Shown here: positions 43,225 to 53,342 of the stretch, piece by piece | Numbering within the stretch: the first letter of the stretch is position 1 | Layout of the letters: each line of letters begins with the position of its first letter | NCBI RefSeq assembly: GCF_003402535.2 | Contig: NZ_AP025171.1 | Location: 1,426,001-1,490,000, forward strand | Length of the DNA stretch: 64,000 nucleotides | Direction of reading: 5' to 3' | DNA from: Cupriavidus sp. P-10 | Lineage (GTDB): Bacteria > Pseudomonadota > Gammaproteobacteria > Burkholderiales > Burkholderiaceae | Notes under the pieces: generated by a model | What the model was told of the DNA's origin: nothing | Seen by the model: only the letters and a program-made list of their open reading frames with translations | Database searches by the model: none | Made by a program: the position numbers and the translations under genes

Positions 43225-44445
43225 CTGACCATCGCGCTAGCGGCCGGAGCGGTCTTCGCGCTGGGGCTGGGCCTGCGCCAGTCGCTGCCGCTCTTCATCA
43301 GCTTACTCAACTCTCATACCGGCGTTGGCTATGCCACCGTCAGCCTGGCCTTCGGCCTCTCGCAGCTGATGTGGGGCATGGCGCAGCCGGTGGCGGGCGC
43401 GATCGCGGACCGCTGGGGGCCGCGGCCGGTGATGATTGCCGGCGCCACGGTGTTTTCCATCGCGGTCGCGGCCACGCCGGTCGCGGATAGCGCCATCACG
43501 CTGATGCTGCTGATTGGCGTGGCCGCCGCTGCCGGGGCTGGCGCGATCGGTCCGGCCATGCTGATGTCGGCAGCGAACCGGCTGATTCCCGAGGCACACC
43601 GGGCCCTGGCGAGCGGCATCATCAACGCGGGCGGCTCGGTGGGCCAGTTCACGATCCTGCCGCTGACGCAGTTGCTGATTGGCACCGCGGGCTGGCAGCC
43701 GGCCCTGGTGCTGCTCGGCGCGGCGGGGCTGGCCGCGATCCCGGCGATCCGGGTCATTACCCGCACGGCGCCGGCGCACGCCAACGCCCATGCAGGCGCT
43801 GCGGGCGGTGGCACGGTGGGCTCGGCAACGGTGGGCTCGGCATTACGCGGCGCACTGCAAGATCCCGGCTTCTTGCTGCTCAACGCGGGCTTCTTCGCTT
43901 GTGGCTTCCACGTTGCATTCATCTCGACGCACCTGCCTGGCGTGGTCGCGCTTTGCGGAATGCCCGCCACGGTCAGTGCCTGGTCGCTGTCGCTGATCGG
44001 TCTGTGCAACATCCTGGGGAGCCTGTTTATCGGCAAGGCCATCCAGACCGTGCCGATGAAATATGCGCTGGCCGTCCTCTATTTCGCACGGGCACTGCTG
44101 ATCATGGCGTTCGTCGTGGCGCCGAAGACGCCGTTGACCTTCGCCCTGTTCGGTGCCGGACTCGGTTTCACCTACCTGTCGACCGTCCCGCCGACCATCG
44201 GCCTGGTCGCCAAACTGTGCGGCGCGCGTTACCTGGCCACGCTGTTCGGCGTCGTCATGCTGTCGCACCAGCTTGGTGGATTTCTCGGCGCCTGGCTTGG
44301 TGGCAAGGCGTTCGAGGTGACCGGCAGCTACGACTGGATGTGGCAGGCCGACATCGCGCTTTGCCTGCTTGCCGCCTTGCTGCACCTGCCGATCCGCGAG
44401 GCACGCCCCCTGCCCCTCGCTGCGGGACAGGCCCAACCCACCTGA
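43189..44445 (+). CDS. MFS transporter
   Basis: A 418-residue major facilitator with about 12 hydrophobic segments. Motif-A-like sequence lies between TM2 and TM3 (GAIADRWGPRPVMI, with the D-R-G-R/P pattern). The fold resembles the oxalate/formate or monocarboxylate antiporter branch. AGGAG 9 bases before the ATG at 43189 decides the start. A hydrolase gene follows 10 bases after its stop, and the BTAD regulator is divergent, so the three likely form one functional unit. Confidence 0.9.
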   Translation: MDTTLHVRSRSHLTIALAAGAVFALGLGLRQSLPLFISLLNSHTGVGYATVSLAFGLSQLMWGMAQPVAGAIADRWGPRPVMIAGATVFSIAVAATPVADSAITLMLLIGVAAAAGAGAIGPAMLMSAANRLIPEAHRALASGIINAGGSVGQFTILPLTQLLIGTAGWQPALVLLGAAGLAAIPAIRVITRTAPAHANAHAGAAGGGTVGSATVGSALRGALQDPGFLLLNAGFFACGFHVAFISTHLPGVVALCGMPATVSAWSLSLIGLCNILGSLFIGKAIQTVPMKYALAVLYFARALLIMAFVVAPKTPLTFALFGAGLGFTYLSTVPPTIGLVAKLCGARYLATLFGVVMLSHQLGGFLGAWLGGKAFEVTGSYDWMWQADIALCLLAALLHLPIREARPLPLAAGQAQPT

Positions 44446-44455
44446 GGAGACTGCC

Positions 44456-45286
44456 ATGCGTTCATTTCACTCGACATCCTTCGCTGCGCCGGCGCAGCCC
44501 TTCTTCCGCGAGGCGGGCACCGGACCCGGCGTCGTCTGCTTCCATGCGAATGCGAGCACCTCCGGTCAATGGCGTGCGCTGATGGAGCACCTCGCACCGA
44601 GGTTCCACGTACTGGCGCCCGATTCCTATGACGCCGGCCAGGGTCCGCGCTGGCCGTCGGACCGGGTGATTTCGCTGCGCGATGAGGTGGCGCTGATAGA
44701 GCCGGTGCTCGGCAAGGCTGGCGCATCGCTGGCAATGGTGGGGCATTCGTATGGCGCTGCGCTGGCACTGGTCGCCACGCTGGCGCAACCCGGCCGCGTG
44801 GGTGCCCTGGCGCTTTACGAGCCAACGCTGTTTTCGCTGATCGATGCGCAGCAGTCCGCGCCGAATGACGCCGATGGCATTCGCCATACCGTCGCCGATG
44901 CGGCTGCCGCGCTCGATGCAGGCAACGAGGACGCGGCTGCCGAGCACTTTATCGACTACTGGATGGGAACGGGAGCGTGGCGGCAGACACCCGGACAACG
45001 CAAGCCGCCAATCGCCGCATCGGTGAAGAATGTCCGCCGGTGGGCGCATGCGCTGTTCACGGAGCCCACGCCGCTGCAGGCATTCCGATCCCTCGACGTA
45101 CCGGTGCTCTATCTGCTCGGCAAGCGCTCGCCGCCGTCGGCGCATGCAGTGGCGCGGCTGCTGACGGCCGCGTTGCCGCACGTGGAAGTGGTGGAGTTCG
45201 CGCAACTCGGGCATATGGGCCCGTTGACGCATCCGGAGGTGGTCAATCCGGTGATCGGCGAATTCCTTGCGCGCCACCTGCGATGA
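44456..45286 (+). CDS. Alpha/beta hydrolase
   Basis: A 276-residue alpha/beta hydrolase with nucleophile Ser98 in GHSYGAAL, oxyanion-loop sequence VVCFHANAS near residue 27, and a C-terminal LGHMGPLTHPE with the catalytic His. No signal peptide. GAGGAGA lies before the ATG at 44456, 10 bases after the MFS stop, so the two are co-expressed. A role in hydrolysing the imported compound or its CoA/ester product is an inference. Confidence 0.9.
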   Translation: MRSFHSTSFAAPAQPFFREAGTGPGVVCFHANASTSGQWRALMEHLAPRFHVLAPDSYDAGQGPRWPSDRVISLRDEVALIEPVLGKAGASLAMVGHSYGAALALVATLAQPGRVGALALYEPTLFSLIDAQQSAPNDADGIRHTVADAAAALDAGNEDAAAEHFIDYWMGTGAWRQTPGQRKPPIAASVKNVRRWAHALFTEPTPLQAFRSLDVPVLYLLGKRSPPSAHAVARLLTAALPHVEVVEFAQLGHMGPLTHPEVVNPVIGEFLARHLR

Positions 45287-46162
45287 TTACAAGGCGAGCG
45301 TAAACGGCAGCAGCAGCGCATTCACCAACAGCAAGCTGAAGACGATGGCGATGGCCGCCGGGACGCCGCGGCGCCAACCATGCCCTGCGCCAGCCGCTCG
45401 CCGCGTCCACAGAAACCCCGCCCCCATGCCCAGCACGGCCAGCCCGGAAAGCACGCTCTCCGCGGTCAGCGCGGCCGGGTAGGACCTGGCGGGGCTGCTG
45501 TTGAAGGTTTCGATGTACGGCAGCGATTCCGCTCCAGGGTCTGCCGGCGCTGGCGCGGCGGCGGCAAGCGGCTGTGTGAGGGCCACCGGTTCTTGCTCGG
45601 GTTCCTGGACGGCTTGCGGCGCAGGCAATGCGGTCGCCGGCGTCCCGTCCGGTACGGCGGCGAGCGCGGGGCTCGGCAGCGCGGCTGCCGGCGCCTGGAT
45701 GGTGGGGCTAGTCTGGACTTTGGCCGTGGGCGGCGTAGACGTAGAGGCAGGCGCCCCTGAGGCACTTTTCATCGAGTCCCGTTCCCGCCAGAACCTGGCA
45801 AAAAGGCCTTCCAGGCAGCGTGCCGACTCGCAGGCATCGCGCCGGGCACGCCAGGCGGTAATGTCGGCATTATCGATCCTGCCCTTGCGCAACATCCGCT
45901 GCTGCTCGGCGTAGATGCGCTCGTAGCGCTCGGACAACCTGGAAGAATTGCAGATCAGCGCATGGCGAGCGCGTGGCCTGGGCTCGTCAGTTGCCAGCGT
46001 GCATCGCACTCCGGAACCATCCGGATTGTTGCAGCGGACCGTGGATTCGCCCGCAGGAGAGTTGCAGGCGATGTCGGAGGCCCATGCACCGCCGGCGGCG
46101 CAGAGGCACGCTGCAGCACCCGCGCAAACCATCGTGGCCAGGCGCCCTGTGATCCTCTTCAT
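45287..46162 (-). CDS. Exported LprI-like protein with C-terminal membrane segment
   Basis: Signal peptide of about 28 residues (ends AWAS), a Cys-rich domain (CNSPAGESTVRC, then CNSSRLSERYERIYAEQ and RDACESARCLEGLF) that resembles the LprI/DUF1311 fold, a long Pro/Ala/Thr-rich linker (about 135-225) and two hydrophobic segments near the C-terminus (SVLSGLAVLGMGAGFLW and AIAIVFSLLLVNALLLPF). It would sit in the inner membrane with the Cys-rich domain outside. It abuts the hydrolase stop head-on. Function unknown. Confidence 0.72.
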   Translation of the reverse strand: MKRITGRLATMVCAGAAACLCAAGGAWASDIACNSPAGESTVRCNNPDGSGVRCTLATDEPRPRARHALICNSSRLSERYERIYAEQQRMLRKGRIDNADITAWRARRDACESARCLEGLFARFWRERDSMKSASGAPASTSTPPTAKVQTSPTIQAPAAALPSPALAAVPDGTPATALPAPQAVQEPEQEPVALTQPLAAAAPAPADPGAESLPYIETFNSSPARSYPAALTAESVLSGLAVLGMGAGFLWTRRAAGAGHGWRRGVPAAIAIVFSLLLVNALLLPFTLAL

Positions 46163-46314
46163 GATGATGCCCCATCGTCAAGCGGCCCAAGGCTTTCAAG
46201 CTAGTCGCTAGCTGGCGGGTCATGCAAGTGCCGGATTTTGCAGGCCTGCGCCAGCGCACATGGCGCCAGGCAGGCCGGCAGGAATGCGCGCTGTCGTGCT
46301 CTCGCGGCAACCCG

Positions 46315-46902
46315 TCAGCGGGCGGCCTTCGGCGTCATGGAAACGGCGAACGCCTCGGTGTAAACCGCCTGAACCTGTTCGCCGCGCCGGATCGCCTTGA
46401 GCTGCTGCGGATCGCTGACATGCACGTCGACCGTCTTGCCCTTCGGGCCCTTGATCGTCACCATGCCGGTCTTGCGGTTGACGTTCACGACATCGGCAGT
46501 CACTGTTACCTCCCGCCCGATGCTGCCCCCGGGCTTGGCACCAGCCGGTGCGCGATCGATGGTCTCGCGCTCGATGGACGAGCGAATGCCGGTCTGCCGG
46601 GTCATGCTGACGGACAGCGCCTGCTTGTATTCGACGGTCATCACGTCGCCAATGCGTACCTGGTTGAAATTTCGAACATCGTCACCGACCTGCAGGTCGG
46701 TGACCTTGCCTTGCTTGTTCTTGAGGGACACCGTGCGCGTGGCGGTGTCGATGGCCACCACGGTCGCGGTGGTCTTGACAGTCTCGGTCGCCATCATCGC
46801 CCCGACGCCGGACGCGACAACCACGCTGGATTCTGGCTGTGCCAGCGCTGCAGCACTGGCCGCGGCCAGCGCGCATGCCAGGAGTAGTCTGTCGAAACGC
46901 AT
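46315..46902 (-). CDS. Secreted periplasmic protein, paralog of 39640-40227
   Basis: Signal peptide of about 21 residues (ends ALAQPES) followed by the same two-module layout as the protein at 39640-40227: ATVVAIDTATRTVSLKNKQG and ADVVNVNRKTGMVTIKGPKG, with a shared APAGAKPGG linker and GREVTVTADVV. The ATG at 46902 opens the signal peptide; the frame is open to 46971. Two such paralogs 6 kb apart point to an old local duplication. Function unknown. Confidence 0.76.
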   Translation of the reverse strand: MRFDRLLLACALAAASAAALAQPESSVVVASGVGAMMATETVKTTATVVAIDTATRTVSLKNKQGKVTDLQVGDDVRNFNQVRIGDVMTVEYKQALSVSMTRQTGIRSSIERETIDRAPAGAKPGGSIGREVTVTADVVNVNRKTGMVTIKGPKGKTVDVHVSDPQQLKAIRRGEQVQAVYTEAFAVSMTPKAAR

Positions 46903-47058
46903 GCTCGGCTCCTTTGCTCGGAGAAACGTTTTGGACTCCTGTTGGTTTAGCTCATCCACGCCAAAGTACAAGCCGCGGGGCAGCCTGGCGCATGACCGGC
47001 CTTGCGCCGGCCGCGCTGAACCCGCTGGCCGTTCCCGCGAAGCGGGAAGCGCAACCAG

Positions 47059-48063
47059 TCAGAAACGGATATCCAGCTGCCTCACCACGGCCCTCTCGCG
47101 CTCGTACTGCTCCGCCGCGAATTTCGCGTAGGCCTCGCTACTGAGGTGGACCTGCTCCAGGTCGATCGCCTCGAGCGAGCGCAGGTAGGCGGGATCCTGC
47201 GACGCCTTGTAGAACGCGTCGTGCAGCGCCTTGACCACCGCCGGATCCATGCCCTTGGGGCCGACGATGCCGACCAGCGAACTGGCCGTGATGTCGTAGC
47301 CGCGTTCCTTCAGCGTCGGCACATCCTTGAAGCGCGGGAAGCGCGCGTCGCCGACGATGGCCAGCGGCCGCACCTTGCCGGCAACGGCATACTGGCCCCA
47401 CCCGGGATCGAGCACGGCATCGATGTCGCCGCCCAGCAGGGCCATCATTTCCTCGGAACCGCCTTTGTATGGCACAAAGGTGAATTTCGCGCCGGTGGCC
47501 TTGCCAAGCTTTTCCATGGAGATATGGCCGGAACTGCCGATGCCGACAGCGCCATAGGTGACCTTGCCCGGGTTCGCCTTGGCGTGGGCCAGGAATTCCT
47601 CCAGCGTCTTCCAGGGTGCATCGGCCCGGACCACCAGCCCGTAGCGGTAGTTGGTCAGGCCGATGATGTAGGTGAAGTCCTTGAGCGGGTCGTATGGCGT
47701 CTTCTGCAGGTGCGGCATGCGGAAGATGTTCGACGCCACCATCGACAGCGTGTAGCCGTTCGGCGCTGCTGTCTGGGACATCACCTGCGCGGCAAGCGTG
47801 GCGCCGGCACCTGGCTTGTTGATCGGCACGACGCGCTGGTTCAGTTCCTTGCCGGCCGCCGCCACCAGCGTGCGCAGCGAGCCGTCAGTGGGACCGCCCG
47901 GCGGGAACGGTATCCAGAATTCGATCGGCTTGGCGGGAAAGTCCGCTGCCGCCAGCGTGGCGGGTGCATGGGCGGCCAGTCCGGCCAATGCTGCCAATGC
48001 CAGTACGCCTTGCCGGGCGACCGATCGCAGGCTCCTGCGCGTTCCACGGATGGTCATGCTCAC
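47059..48063 (-). CDS. Bug-type (TTT) periplasmic solute-binding receptor
   Basis: Signal peptide (ends TLAAADFPAKP) and Bug motifs FWIPFPPGGPTDGS, PINKPGAGATLA and APNGYTLSMV, with PYKGGSEEMMALLGGD in the hinge region. GTG at 48063 has AGGAGA 7 bases before it and is a better start than the ATG 6 bases later. It is followed on the same strand by only the secreted beta-repeat gene, so no transporter membrane proteins are linked. Ligand unknown. Confidence 0.88.
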   Translation of the reverse strand: MSMTIRGTRRSLRSVARQGVLALAALAGLAAHAPATLAAADFPAKPIEFWIPFPPGGPTDGSLRTLVAAAGKELNQRVVPINKPGAGATLAAQVMSQTAAPNGYTLSMVASNIFRMPHLQKTPYDPLKDFTYIIGLTNYRYGLVVRADAPWKTLEEFLAHAKANPGKVTYGAVGIGSSGHISMEKLGKATGAKFTFVPYKGGSEEMMALLGGDIDAVLDPGWGQYAVAGKVRPLAIVGDARFPRFKDVPTLKERGYDITASSLVGIVGPKGMDPAVVKALHDAFYKASQDPAYLRSLEAIDLEQVHLSSEAYAKFAAEQYERERAVVRQLDIRF

Positions 48064-48332
48064 GTTTCGTCTCCTGTCTGTCGTTTTGATATGCCGCGCC
48101 GGGGTATCCAGGGTGCGGTCGGTTTTATGACAAGACGTTAGTGAGTTGCGCCGACAAGACCAATTGCGGATTCGGTCAATCGCATTGGCAGGAATGTCGG
48201 CAGGAATGTCGGGAGGTATGCTGGGGCCACGCAGTGGATGGCGCCAGGTAAAGACATGACGGCCGGAGGGACCGGCCGCCGAGGAGGGAATTCGCCGGAC
48301 GCATCATGGCGGCGCGCCCGGATTGCAGAGAC

Positions 48333-49310
48333 TTATTCGACCGCGATGCCCTTGTCGCGGATGACCTTGCCCCACTTGGCATAGTCCTGGCGGATGCGCT
48401 GGCCCATCTGCGCCGGTGCCTGGTAGCTGGCAATGGCGCCTGCCTTCAGCAGCTTGTCCTGCACGTCCTTGTCGGCCAGGATCTTGCCGACTTCGCCGGA
48501 GATGCGGTCGACCACGTCCTTGGGCGTGCCCGGGGGCGCCAGCAGGCCGCCCCACGACACCGCTTCATAGCCCTTGAAGCCCTGCTCCGCAATGGTCTTG
48601 ACGTCGGGCAGCATGGCGACGCGCTGCGGCGAGCCGACGGCGATGGCGCGCAGCTTGCCGGCCTGGATATGCGGCAGCGCCGCGACCAGGTCGGCGTACA
48701 TGATGGGCACTTGCCCGCCGATGGTGTCGCTGATCGCCGGCACGCCGCCCTTGTAGGGCACGTGCTGCATCTCGAAGCCACCCATCTGCTTGAGCAGTTC
48801 CATGCTCAGGTGGCCGAAGCTGCCGGCGCCGGAGCTGGTGTAGTTGAGCTTGCCCGGCTGCGCCTTGGCCTGCGCGATCAGCTTGGGCAGGTCGGTCACG
48901 TTGGGCAGCAGCGTCGGGTTGACCACCACCACGATGGGCAGGTCATAGACCGTGGCCACCGGCGTGAAATCCTTGGTGGTGTCGTATCCCGCCTTCTTGT
49001 ACAGGAACGGTGCCAGCAGCGTCGGTGTGGCCAGCATCATCAGCGTGTAGCCGTCCGGCGCGCTCTTGGCGACCTGGGCGGCAGCGATGGAGCCCGACGC
49101 ACCGGCGCGGTTTTCCACCACCACCGGCTGCTTGAGGGCTTCGCCCAGCTTCTGGCCGACGATGCGCGATGCGGTATCCGTGGGCCCGCCCGGCGGGAAC
49201 GGCACGACCAGCTTGATGGGCTTGGCTGGCCACGATTGGGCGAAGGCGCCGCTGACCAGCAGCGGTGCGGCGGCCAGCGCCAGGATCGCGCGGCGGCGGG
49301 AGTGAACCAT
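48333..49310 (-). CDS. Bug-type (TTT) periplasmic solute-binding receptor
   Basis: Signal peptide (LALAAAPLLVSGAFAQ) and the Bug signatures VVPFPPGGPTDTAS, VVENRAGASGSIAA and APDGYTLMML, with VPYKGGVPAISDTIGG. It follows the CoA transferase gene (49439-50686) on the same strand and probably forms an operon with it, a common Bug + CaiB pairing for carboxylate uptake and activation. The frame is open upstream to a GTG at 49334; ATG at 49310 gives a cleaner signal peptide. Confidence 0.88.
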   Translation of the reverse strand: MVHSRRRAILALAAAPLLVSGAFAQSWPAKPIKLVVPFPPGGPTDTASRIVGQKLGEALKQPVVVENRAGASGSIAAAQVAKSAPDGYTLMMLATPTLLAPFLYKKAGYDTTKDFTPVATVYDLPIVVVVNPTLLPNVTDLPKLIAQAKAQPGKLNYTSSGAGSFGHLSMELLKQMGGFEMQHVPYKGGVPAISDTIGGQVPIMYADLVAALPHIQAGKLRAIAVGSPQRVAMLPDVKTIAEQGFKGYEAVSWGGLLAPPGTPKDVVDRISGEVGKILADKDVQDKLLKAGAIASYQAPAQMGQRIRQDYAKWGKVIRDKGIAVE

Positions 49311-49438
49311 ACGGGTAATGTCTCGAATACGCACTTTCTTGTTCCAGTTGAATCAGCGCAAGGCAATCCAGCCCCCTTGCCGGGCGCGCTGCGCGTGCGC
49401 CATGGGTATGCCATGGGCACGACGCGCGGCGCGAATGC

Positions 49439-50686
49439 TCAGGCGGACGCGGGTGCGTCCGGCAGCGTCAGCACGCCGCTGGCCTGCAGGGCCTGCAGCT
49501 GGTCATCGCTCATCTGCAGCAGGTTTTGCAGCACGGCGCGCGTGCCTTCGCCCAGCGTGGGCGGCGCGCTGCGGATCGGCAGGCGCTGGCCATCCAGCCG
49601 GTAAGGCGGCGCGAAGACATGGGTGGTGCCTGCAACGGGATGCGGCATCTCGCGCAGCAGGCCGCCCTGGCGGGTGCGTTCGCTGGTCAATGCCTCGTGC
49701 AGCCCGGCCACCTTGCCGCACGGAATGCCGCAGGCGCTCATGCGTTCGAGCAGCAGGTCGCGCGCAAAGCTGCGGATCAGGCCCGTGATCAGCGGGGTCA
49801 GCGTCTCGCGGTTCCTGGCGCGCTCGACATTGGTGGCGTAGCGCGGATCTTCGACGATGTCCGGGCGCTCGATCACCTGGCGGCAGAACTTGTCGAACTG
49901 GCTGTTGTTGCCCACCGCGATGATCAGCGGGCCATCGGCGGCGTCGAACATGCCGTAGGGCACGATCGACGGGTGGGCATTGCCGTAGCGGGCCGGATCG
50001 CGGCCCAGCAGCATGGCGTCCAGGCCGTAGTAGCCGGTGACCATCAGGCCGCAGTCGTACAGCGCCATTTCGATCAGCTGGCCCTTGCCCTTGCGCTCGC
50101 GGCGGAACAGTGCCGCCAGCACGGCCTGCGCGGCGTACATGCCGGTCATCAGGTCCACCACGGCCACGCCAAACTTCAGCGGCGGCGTGTCGGCTTCGCC
50201 ATTGAGCGCCATCAGCCCGGCCTCGCCCTGGATCACCAGGTCATAGCCGGGGCGCTTGGCCTCGGGGCCGCTGCTGTTGTAGCCGGAAACCGCGCAGTAG
50301 ATCAGCTCGGGCTTGATGGCCTTGAGCTGTTCGTAGCCCAGGCCCAGCTTCTCGGCACCGCCGGTCTTGAAGTTGTGGATGACCACGTCGAACTGCGGCA
50401 GCAGGTCGTAGACGATCTGCACGCCTTCCTTGCTCTGCAGGTCCAGCGTGATCGACCGCTTGTTGCGGTTCATGCTGTTGAAGTACGTGGTCTCGGTCTT
50501 GCCGATGCGCATGCCCCAGTCGCGCGTGTCGTCGCCGCGTCCGGGGTGCTCGACCTTGACGACTTCGGCGCCGAAGTCAGCCAGGACCTGGCCGCACAGC
50601 GGGCCGGCGAACACACGCGACAGATCGAGTACGCGCACGCCCTCAAGCGGGAAGTCGATGCCTTGGGATGATTCGGGCGTCTGCAA
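49439..50686 (-). CDS. CaiB/BaiF-type (family III) CoA transferase
   Basis: A 415-residue family III CoA transferase, moving CoA between carboxylic acids. Typical features: VRVLDLSRVFAGPLCGQVLA at the N-terminus, DFGAEVVKVEHPGRGDD, NRNKRSITLDL, GYDLVIQGEAG, and AVVDLMTGMYAAQA, where the Asp is the likely acyl-anhydride nucleophile. It precedes a Bug receptor gene on the same strand. A TTGTCA/TATAGG promoter lies 135 bases upstream, with two TTGACAAA repeats. Confidence 0.88.
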   Translation of the reverse strand: MQTPESSQGIDFPLEGVRVLDLSRVFAGPLCGQVLADFGAEVVKVEHPGRGDDTRDWGMRIGKTETTYFNSMNRNKRSITLDLQSKEGVQIVYDLLPQFDVVIHNFKTGGAEKLGLGYEQLKAIKPELIYCAVSGYNSSGPEAKRPGYDLVIQGEAGLMALNGEADTPPLKFGVAVVDLMTGMYAAQAVLAALFRRERKGKGQLIEMALYDCGLMVTGYYGLDAMLLGRDPARYGNAHPSIVPYGMFDAADGPLIIAVGNNSQFDKFCRQVIERPDIVEDPRYATNVERARNRETLTPLITGLIRSFARDLLLERMSACGIPCGKVAGLHEALTSERTRQGGLLREMPHPVAGTTHVFAPPYRLDGQRLPIRSAPPTLGEGTRAVLQNLLQMSDDQLQALQASGVLTLPDAPASA

Positions 50687-50821
50687 TTCTTGTCTCCTTG
50701 GGCTGTTTCGGGGTACGAGCCGTCTCTGGGAAATCGTAGCCCATGCCGGGCTGGCGCCACGCGCGGCAGGCGTGGCTGTGGTGTGGTGCGGTCAGCCCAA
50801 CATTCTTGCTTGGATAAATAG

Positions 50822-50872
50822 CCTATACAATCCCAATCGACATTGACAAAATGTTCAAGAATATTTGACAAA
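50822..50872 (-). promoter_or_regulatory. Promoter with direct repeats for CoA transferase operon
   Basis: On the minus strand TTGTCA (plus 50844-50849) and TATAGG (plus 50822-50827) are 16 bases apart, a sigma70-like layout directed at the CoA transferase. TTGACAAA (plus strand) occurs at 50843-50850 and 50865-50872, 22 bp apart, which fits a regulator binding two helical turns apart over the -35 region. Confidence 0.42.
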
Positions 50873-50895
50873 GCCCTGCGCGGGGCCCAAAAGCA

Positions 50896-50937
50896 TGGCG
50901 CCCGGGCATCCGACTGTAGCCGAGTGCCCGGGCGCCA
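50896..50937 (-). terminator. Rho-independent terminator after actP
   Basis: TGGCGCCCGGGCA (50896-50908) and TGCCCGGGCGCCA (50925-50937) form a perfect 13-bp GC-rich stem with a 16-base loop, 38 bases after the actP stop. On the minus strand it is followed by GCTTTTGG, a short T-run. Confidence 0.75.
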
Positions 50938-50974
50938 CGCTGGCTTCACATTTGCCGTGGGGTGCTTGCCTGCC

Positions 50975-52636
50975 TCAGTGGCTGGCGCCCTCCACCGCGC
51001 CGATGCCGGTCTCGGAACGCAGCTCCTGCGCTTCGAAGCCAGCCCTGTCCACGCGAGCCCGCGCCGACTTGTCCGTCACCGAGAAGAACCAGATCCCCAG
51101 GAACCCGGCCGTCATCGAGAACAGCGCCGGCGACGTGTAGGGGAACGGCGCGCTGCTGAAGTGGAACACATCCACCCACACCGCCTGGGACAGGATGGTC
51201 AGCACCACCGCCGACAACAGCCCGATGAAGCCGCCGACCGTGGCGCCGCGCGTGGTGCAGCCCTTCCACAGCACCGACATGAACAGCACCGGGAAGTTGG
51301 CCGATGCCGCCACGGCAAACGCCAGCGACACCATGAAAGCGATGTTCTGCTTCTCGAACACGATGCCGAGCACCACCGCGACCAGGCCGAGGATGATCGT
51401 GGTGATGCGCGAGACCCGCAGCTCCACCGAACTCGTCGCCTGGCCCTTCTTGAAGACCGTGGCATAGAGATCGTGCGACACGGCCGAGGCACCGGCAAGC
51501 GTCAGGCCCGCGACCACCGCGAGGATGGTGGCAAAGGCCACGGCCGAGATAAAGCCGAGGAACACATTGCCGCCCACCGCGCTGGCCAGGTGCACCGCCG
51601 CCATGTTGATGCCGCCCAGCAGCTTGCCGCTGCCGTCCTGGAAGCTGGCGTTGGTCCCCACCAGCACGATCGCGCCGAAGCCGATGATAAAGGTCAGGAT
51701 GTAGAAGTACCCGATCCACGTGGTCGCCCAGAACACCGACTTGCGCGCTTCCTTGGCATTGGGCACGGTGAAGAAGCGCATCAGCACGTGCGGCAGGCCG
51801 GCGGTGCCGAACATCAGCGCTATGCCGAACGAGATCGCGGAGACCGGGTCCTTGATGAAGTTGCCGGGGCTCATGATCGAGTCCTGCTTGGCATGGACCT
51901 CCACCGCCTTGGCGAACAGGGCCTCGGGGCTGAAGTGGTACTGTGCCAGCACCATGAACGCCATGAACGAGGCACCGCCAAGCAGCAGGCACGCCTTGAT
52001 GATCTGCACCCAGGTGGTGGCCGTCATGCCGCCGAACAGCACGTACACCATCATCAGCGCGCCGACGATGACCACGGCGACCCAGTATTCCAGCCCGAAC
52101 AGCAGCTTGATCAGCTGGCCCGCGCCGACCATCTGCGCGATCAGGTAGAACGCCACCACCACCAGCGTGCCCGATGCCGCGAACGCGCGCACCGGCGCCT
52201 GCTTGAAGCGGTAGGCGGCGACGTCGGCAAAGGTGAAGCGGCCCAGGTTGCGCAGCCGCTCCGCCATCAGGAACGTAATGACGGGCCAGCCCACCAGGAA
52301 GCCGATCGAATAGATCAGGCCGTCATAGCCGTTGGCGTACACCGCCGCGGAAATGCCCAGGAACGACGCCGCCGACATGAAGTCGCCGGCGATCGCCAGG
52401 CCGTTCTGGAAGCCGGTGATGCCACCGCCGCCCGTGTAGAACGCCGCGGCGGACTTGGTCTTGGATGCCGCCCACTTGGTGATGTACAGCGTGCCGAGAA
52501 CGAACACCATGAACATGCCGATGGCAGTCCAGTTGGTCGGCTGGCGCACGGCCTGCCCCATGTCGCCACCGGCGGCGAACACGCCGGCCGACAGCAGCAG
52601 CGCCGCGGCGGCGAGAATTGCGTGGCGTGCGTTCAT
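50975..52636 (-). CDS. actP: Cation/acetate symporter ActP (solute:sodium symporter family)
   Basis: A 553-residue SSS-family symporter: signal-like first hydrophobic segment, then about 13 transmembrane helices. Family marks include [40 protein letters not shown] and [16 protein letters not shown]. It imports acetate and other short monocarboxylates with a cation. It overlaps the upstream DUF485 gene by 4 bases (ATGA at 52633-52636), the usual YjcH-ActP layout, and ends at a strong terminator. Confidence 0.92.
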   Translation of the reverse strand: MNARHAILAAAALLLSAGVFAAGGDMGQAVRQPTNWTAIGMFMVFVLGTLYITKWAASKTKSAAAFYTGGGGITGFQNGLAIAGDFMSAASFLGISAAVYANGYDGLIYSIGFLVGWPVITFLMAERLRNLGRFTFADVAAYRFKQAPVRAFAASGTLVVVAFYLIAQMVGAGQLIKLLFGLEYWVAVVIVGALMMVYVLFGGMTATTWVQIIKACLLLGGASFMAFMVLAQYHFSPEALFAKAVEVHAKQDSIMSPGNFIKDPVSAISFGIALMFGTAGLPHVLMRFFTVPNAKEARKSVFWATTWIGYFYILTFIIGFGAIVLVGTNASFQDGSGKLLGGINMAAVHLASAVGGNVFLGFISAVAFATILAVVAGLTLAGASAVSHDLYATVFKKGQATSSVELRVSRITTIILGLVAVVLGIVFEKQNIAFMVSLAFAVAASANFPVLFMSVLWKGCTTRGATVGGFIGLLSAVVLTILSQAVWVDVFHFSSAPFPYTSPALFSMTAGFLGIWFFSVTDKSARARVDRAGFEAQELRSETGIGAVEGASH

Positions 52637-52938
52637 GCGACCTCCCGCTTGATACGTTCGGTCAGCTCGTCGTAGGTGCGGTTGGCATGCTGCACGTACA
52701 GTCCGGTGATGACCACCGTGAAGACGATCACGAACAGCCCGATCGGCATGCCCCACGTCATCACGCCCTCGCCCACCTTCCTGGCTAGCAGTTCCTTGTC
52801 GAAGGCGATCAGCAGCACGTAGCCGTAGTAGATCACCAGCATCGCTGCGGTCAGCAGCCAGCCGAGGCGCGAGCGCCTGCGCACCAGCTGCAGATAATTG
52901 GGATTGGTCTTCAGTCGCCTGACCAGATCTTCATGCAT
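52633..52938 (-). CDS. DUF485 membrane protein (YjcH-like), ActP partner
   Basis: A 101-residue protein with two transmembrane segments ([19 protein letters not shown] and [16 protein letters not shown]) and the DUF485 pattern ([16 protein letters not shown] at the N-terminus, [13 protein letters not shown] at the end). It overlaps the actP start by 4 bases. Members are the constant small partner of ActP symporters. The ATG at 52938 has AGGAGACAGGA before it. Confidence 0.9.
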   Translation of the reverse strand: MHEDLVRRLKTNPNYLQLVRRRSRLGWLLTAAMLVIYYGYVLLIAFDKELLARKVGEGVMTWGMPIGLFVIVFTVVITGLYVQHANRTYDELTERIKREVA

Positions 52939-53342
52939 TCCTGTCTCCTGCCATCTATGCGTGGTCTTGCCCGCTGGGTTTGGCCCGCTGGGTTTGGCCC
53001 GATGCACCCGCGGCGGGACGCCGCGAGTCCGTGCTGCATAAGTTAATGGCCGCCCCTTACCTGCTACTTACACGCGGCAGAAATCGGCCCCGGGTAAACG
53101 CTGAGTCGAGGCGTGGGACAGGATGCGCCCTGGCGGTGTCGGTTGTTGGTTTGCATGGGCGACGCATGCGCCGCAAGTCTGATCGGGCCCAACACTGTTG
53201 CGGCCGGACGCCTTGCAAAACGCGCGTGGCGGGGCGTCGGCTGCATTTGCTTTCGCACTGCATCCGGTGGCACGGCTTCTGCGTAAGTACAAGCGGACGC
53301 CCCGGCGTTCTGCCTCTCCTTACCGCAAATCGGAGTACCGCC
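52939..53342. other. Intergenic region with divergent promoters
   Basis: About 400 bases between the DUF485/actP operon and the small exported protein. Motif-free frames only; it should hold both promoters. Nothing else could be supported. Confidence 0.45.

Noticed and set aside
50843..52675. 610-codon frame opposite actP
   Set aside because: Antisense shadow rich in His, Arg and Glu; actP on the other strand is unmistakable.
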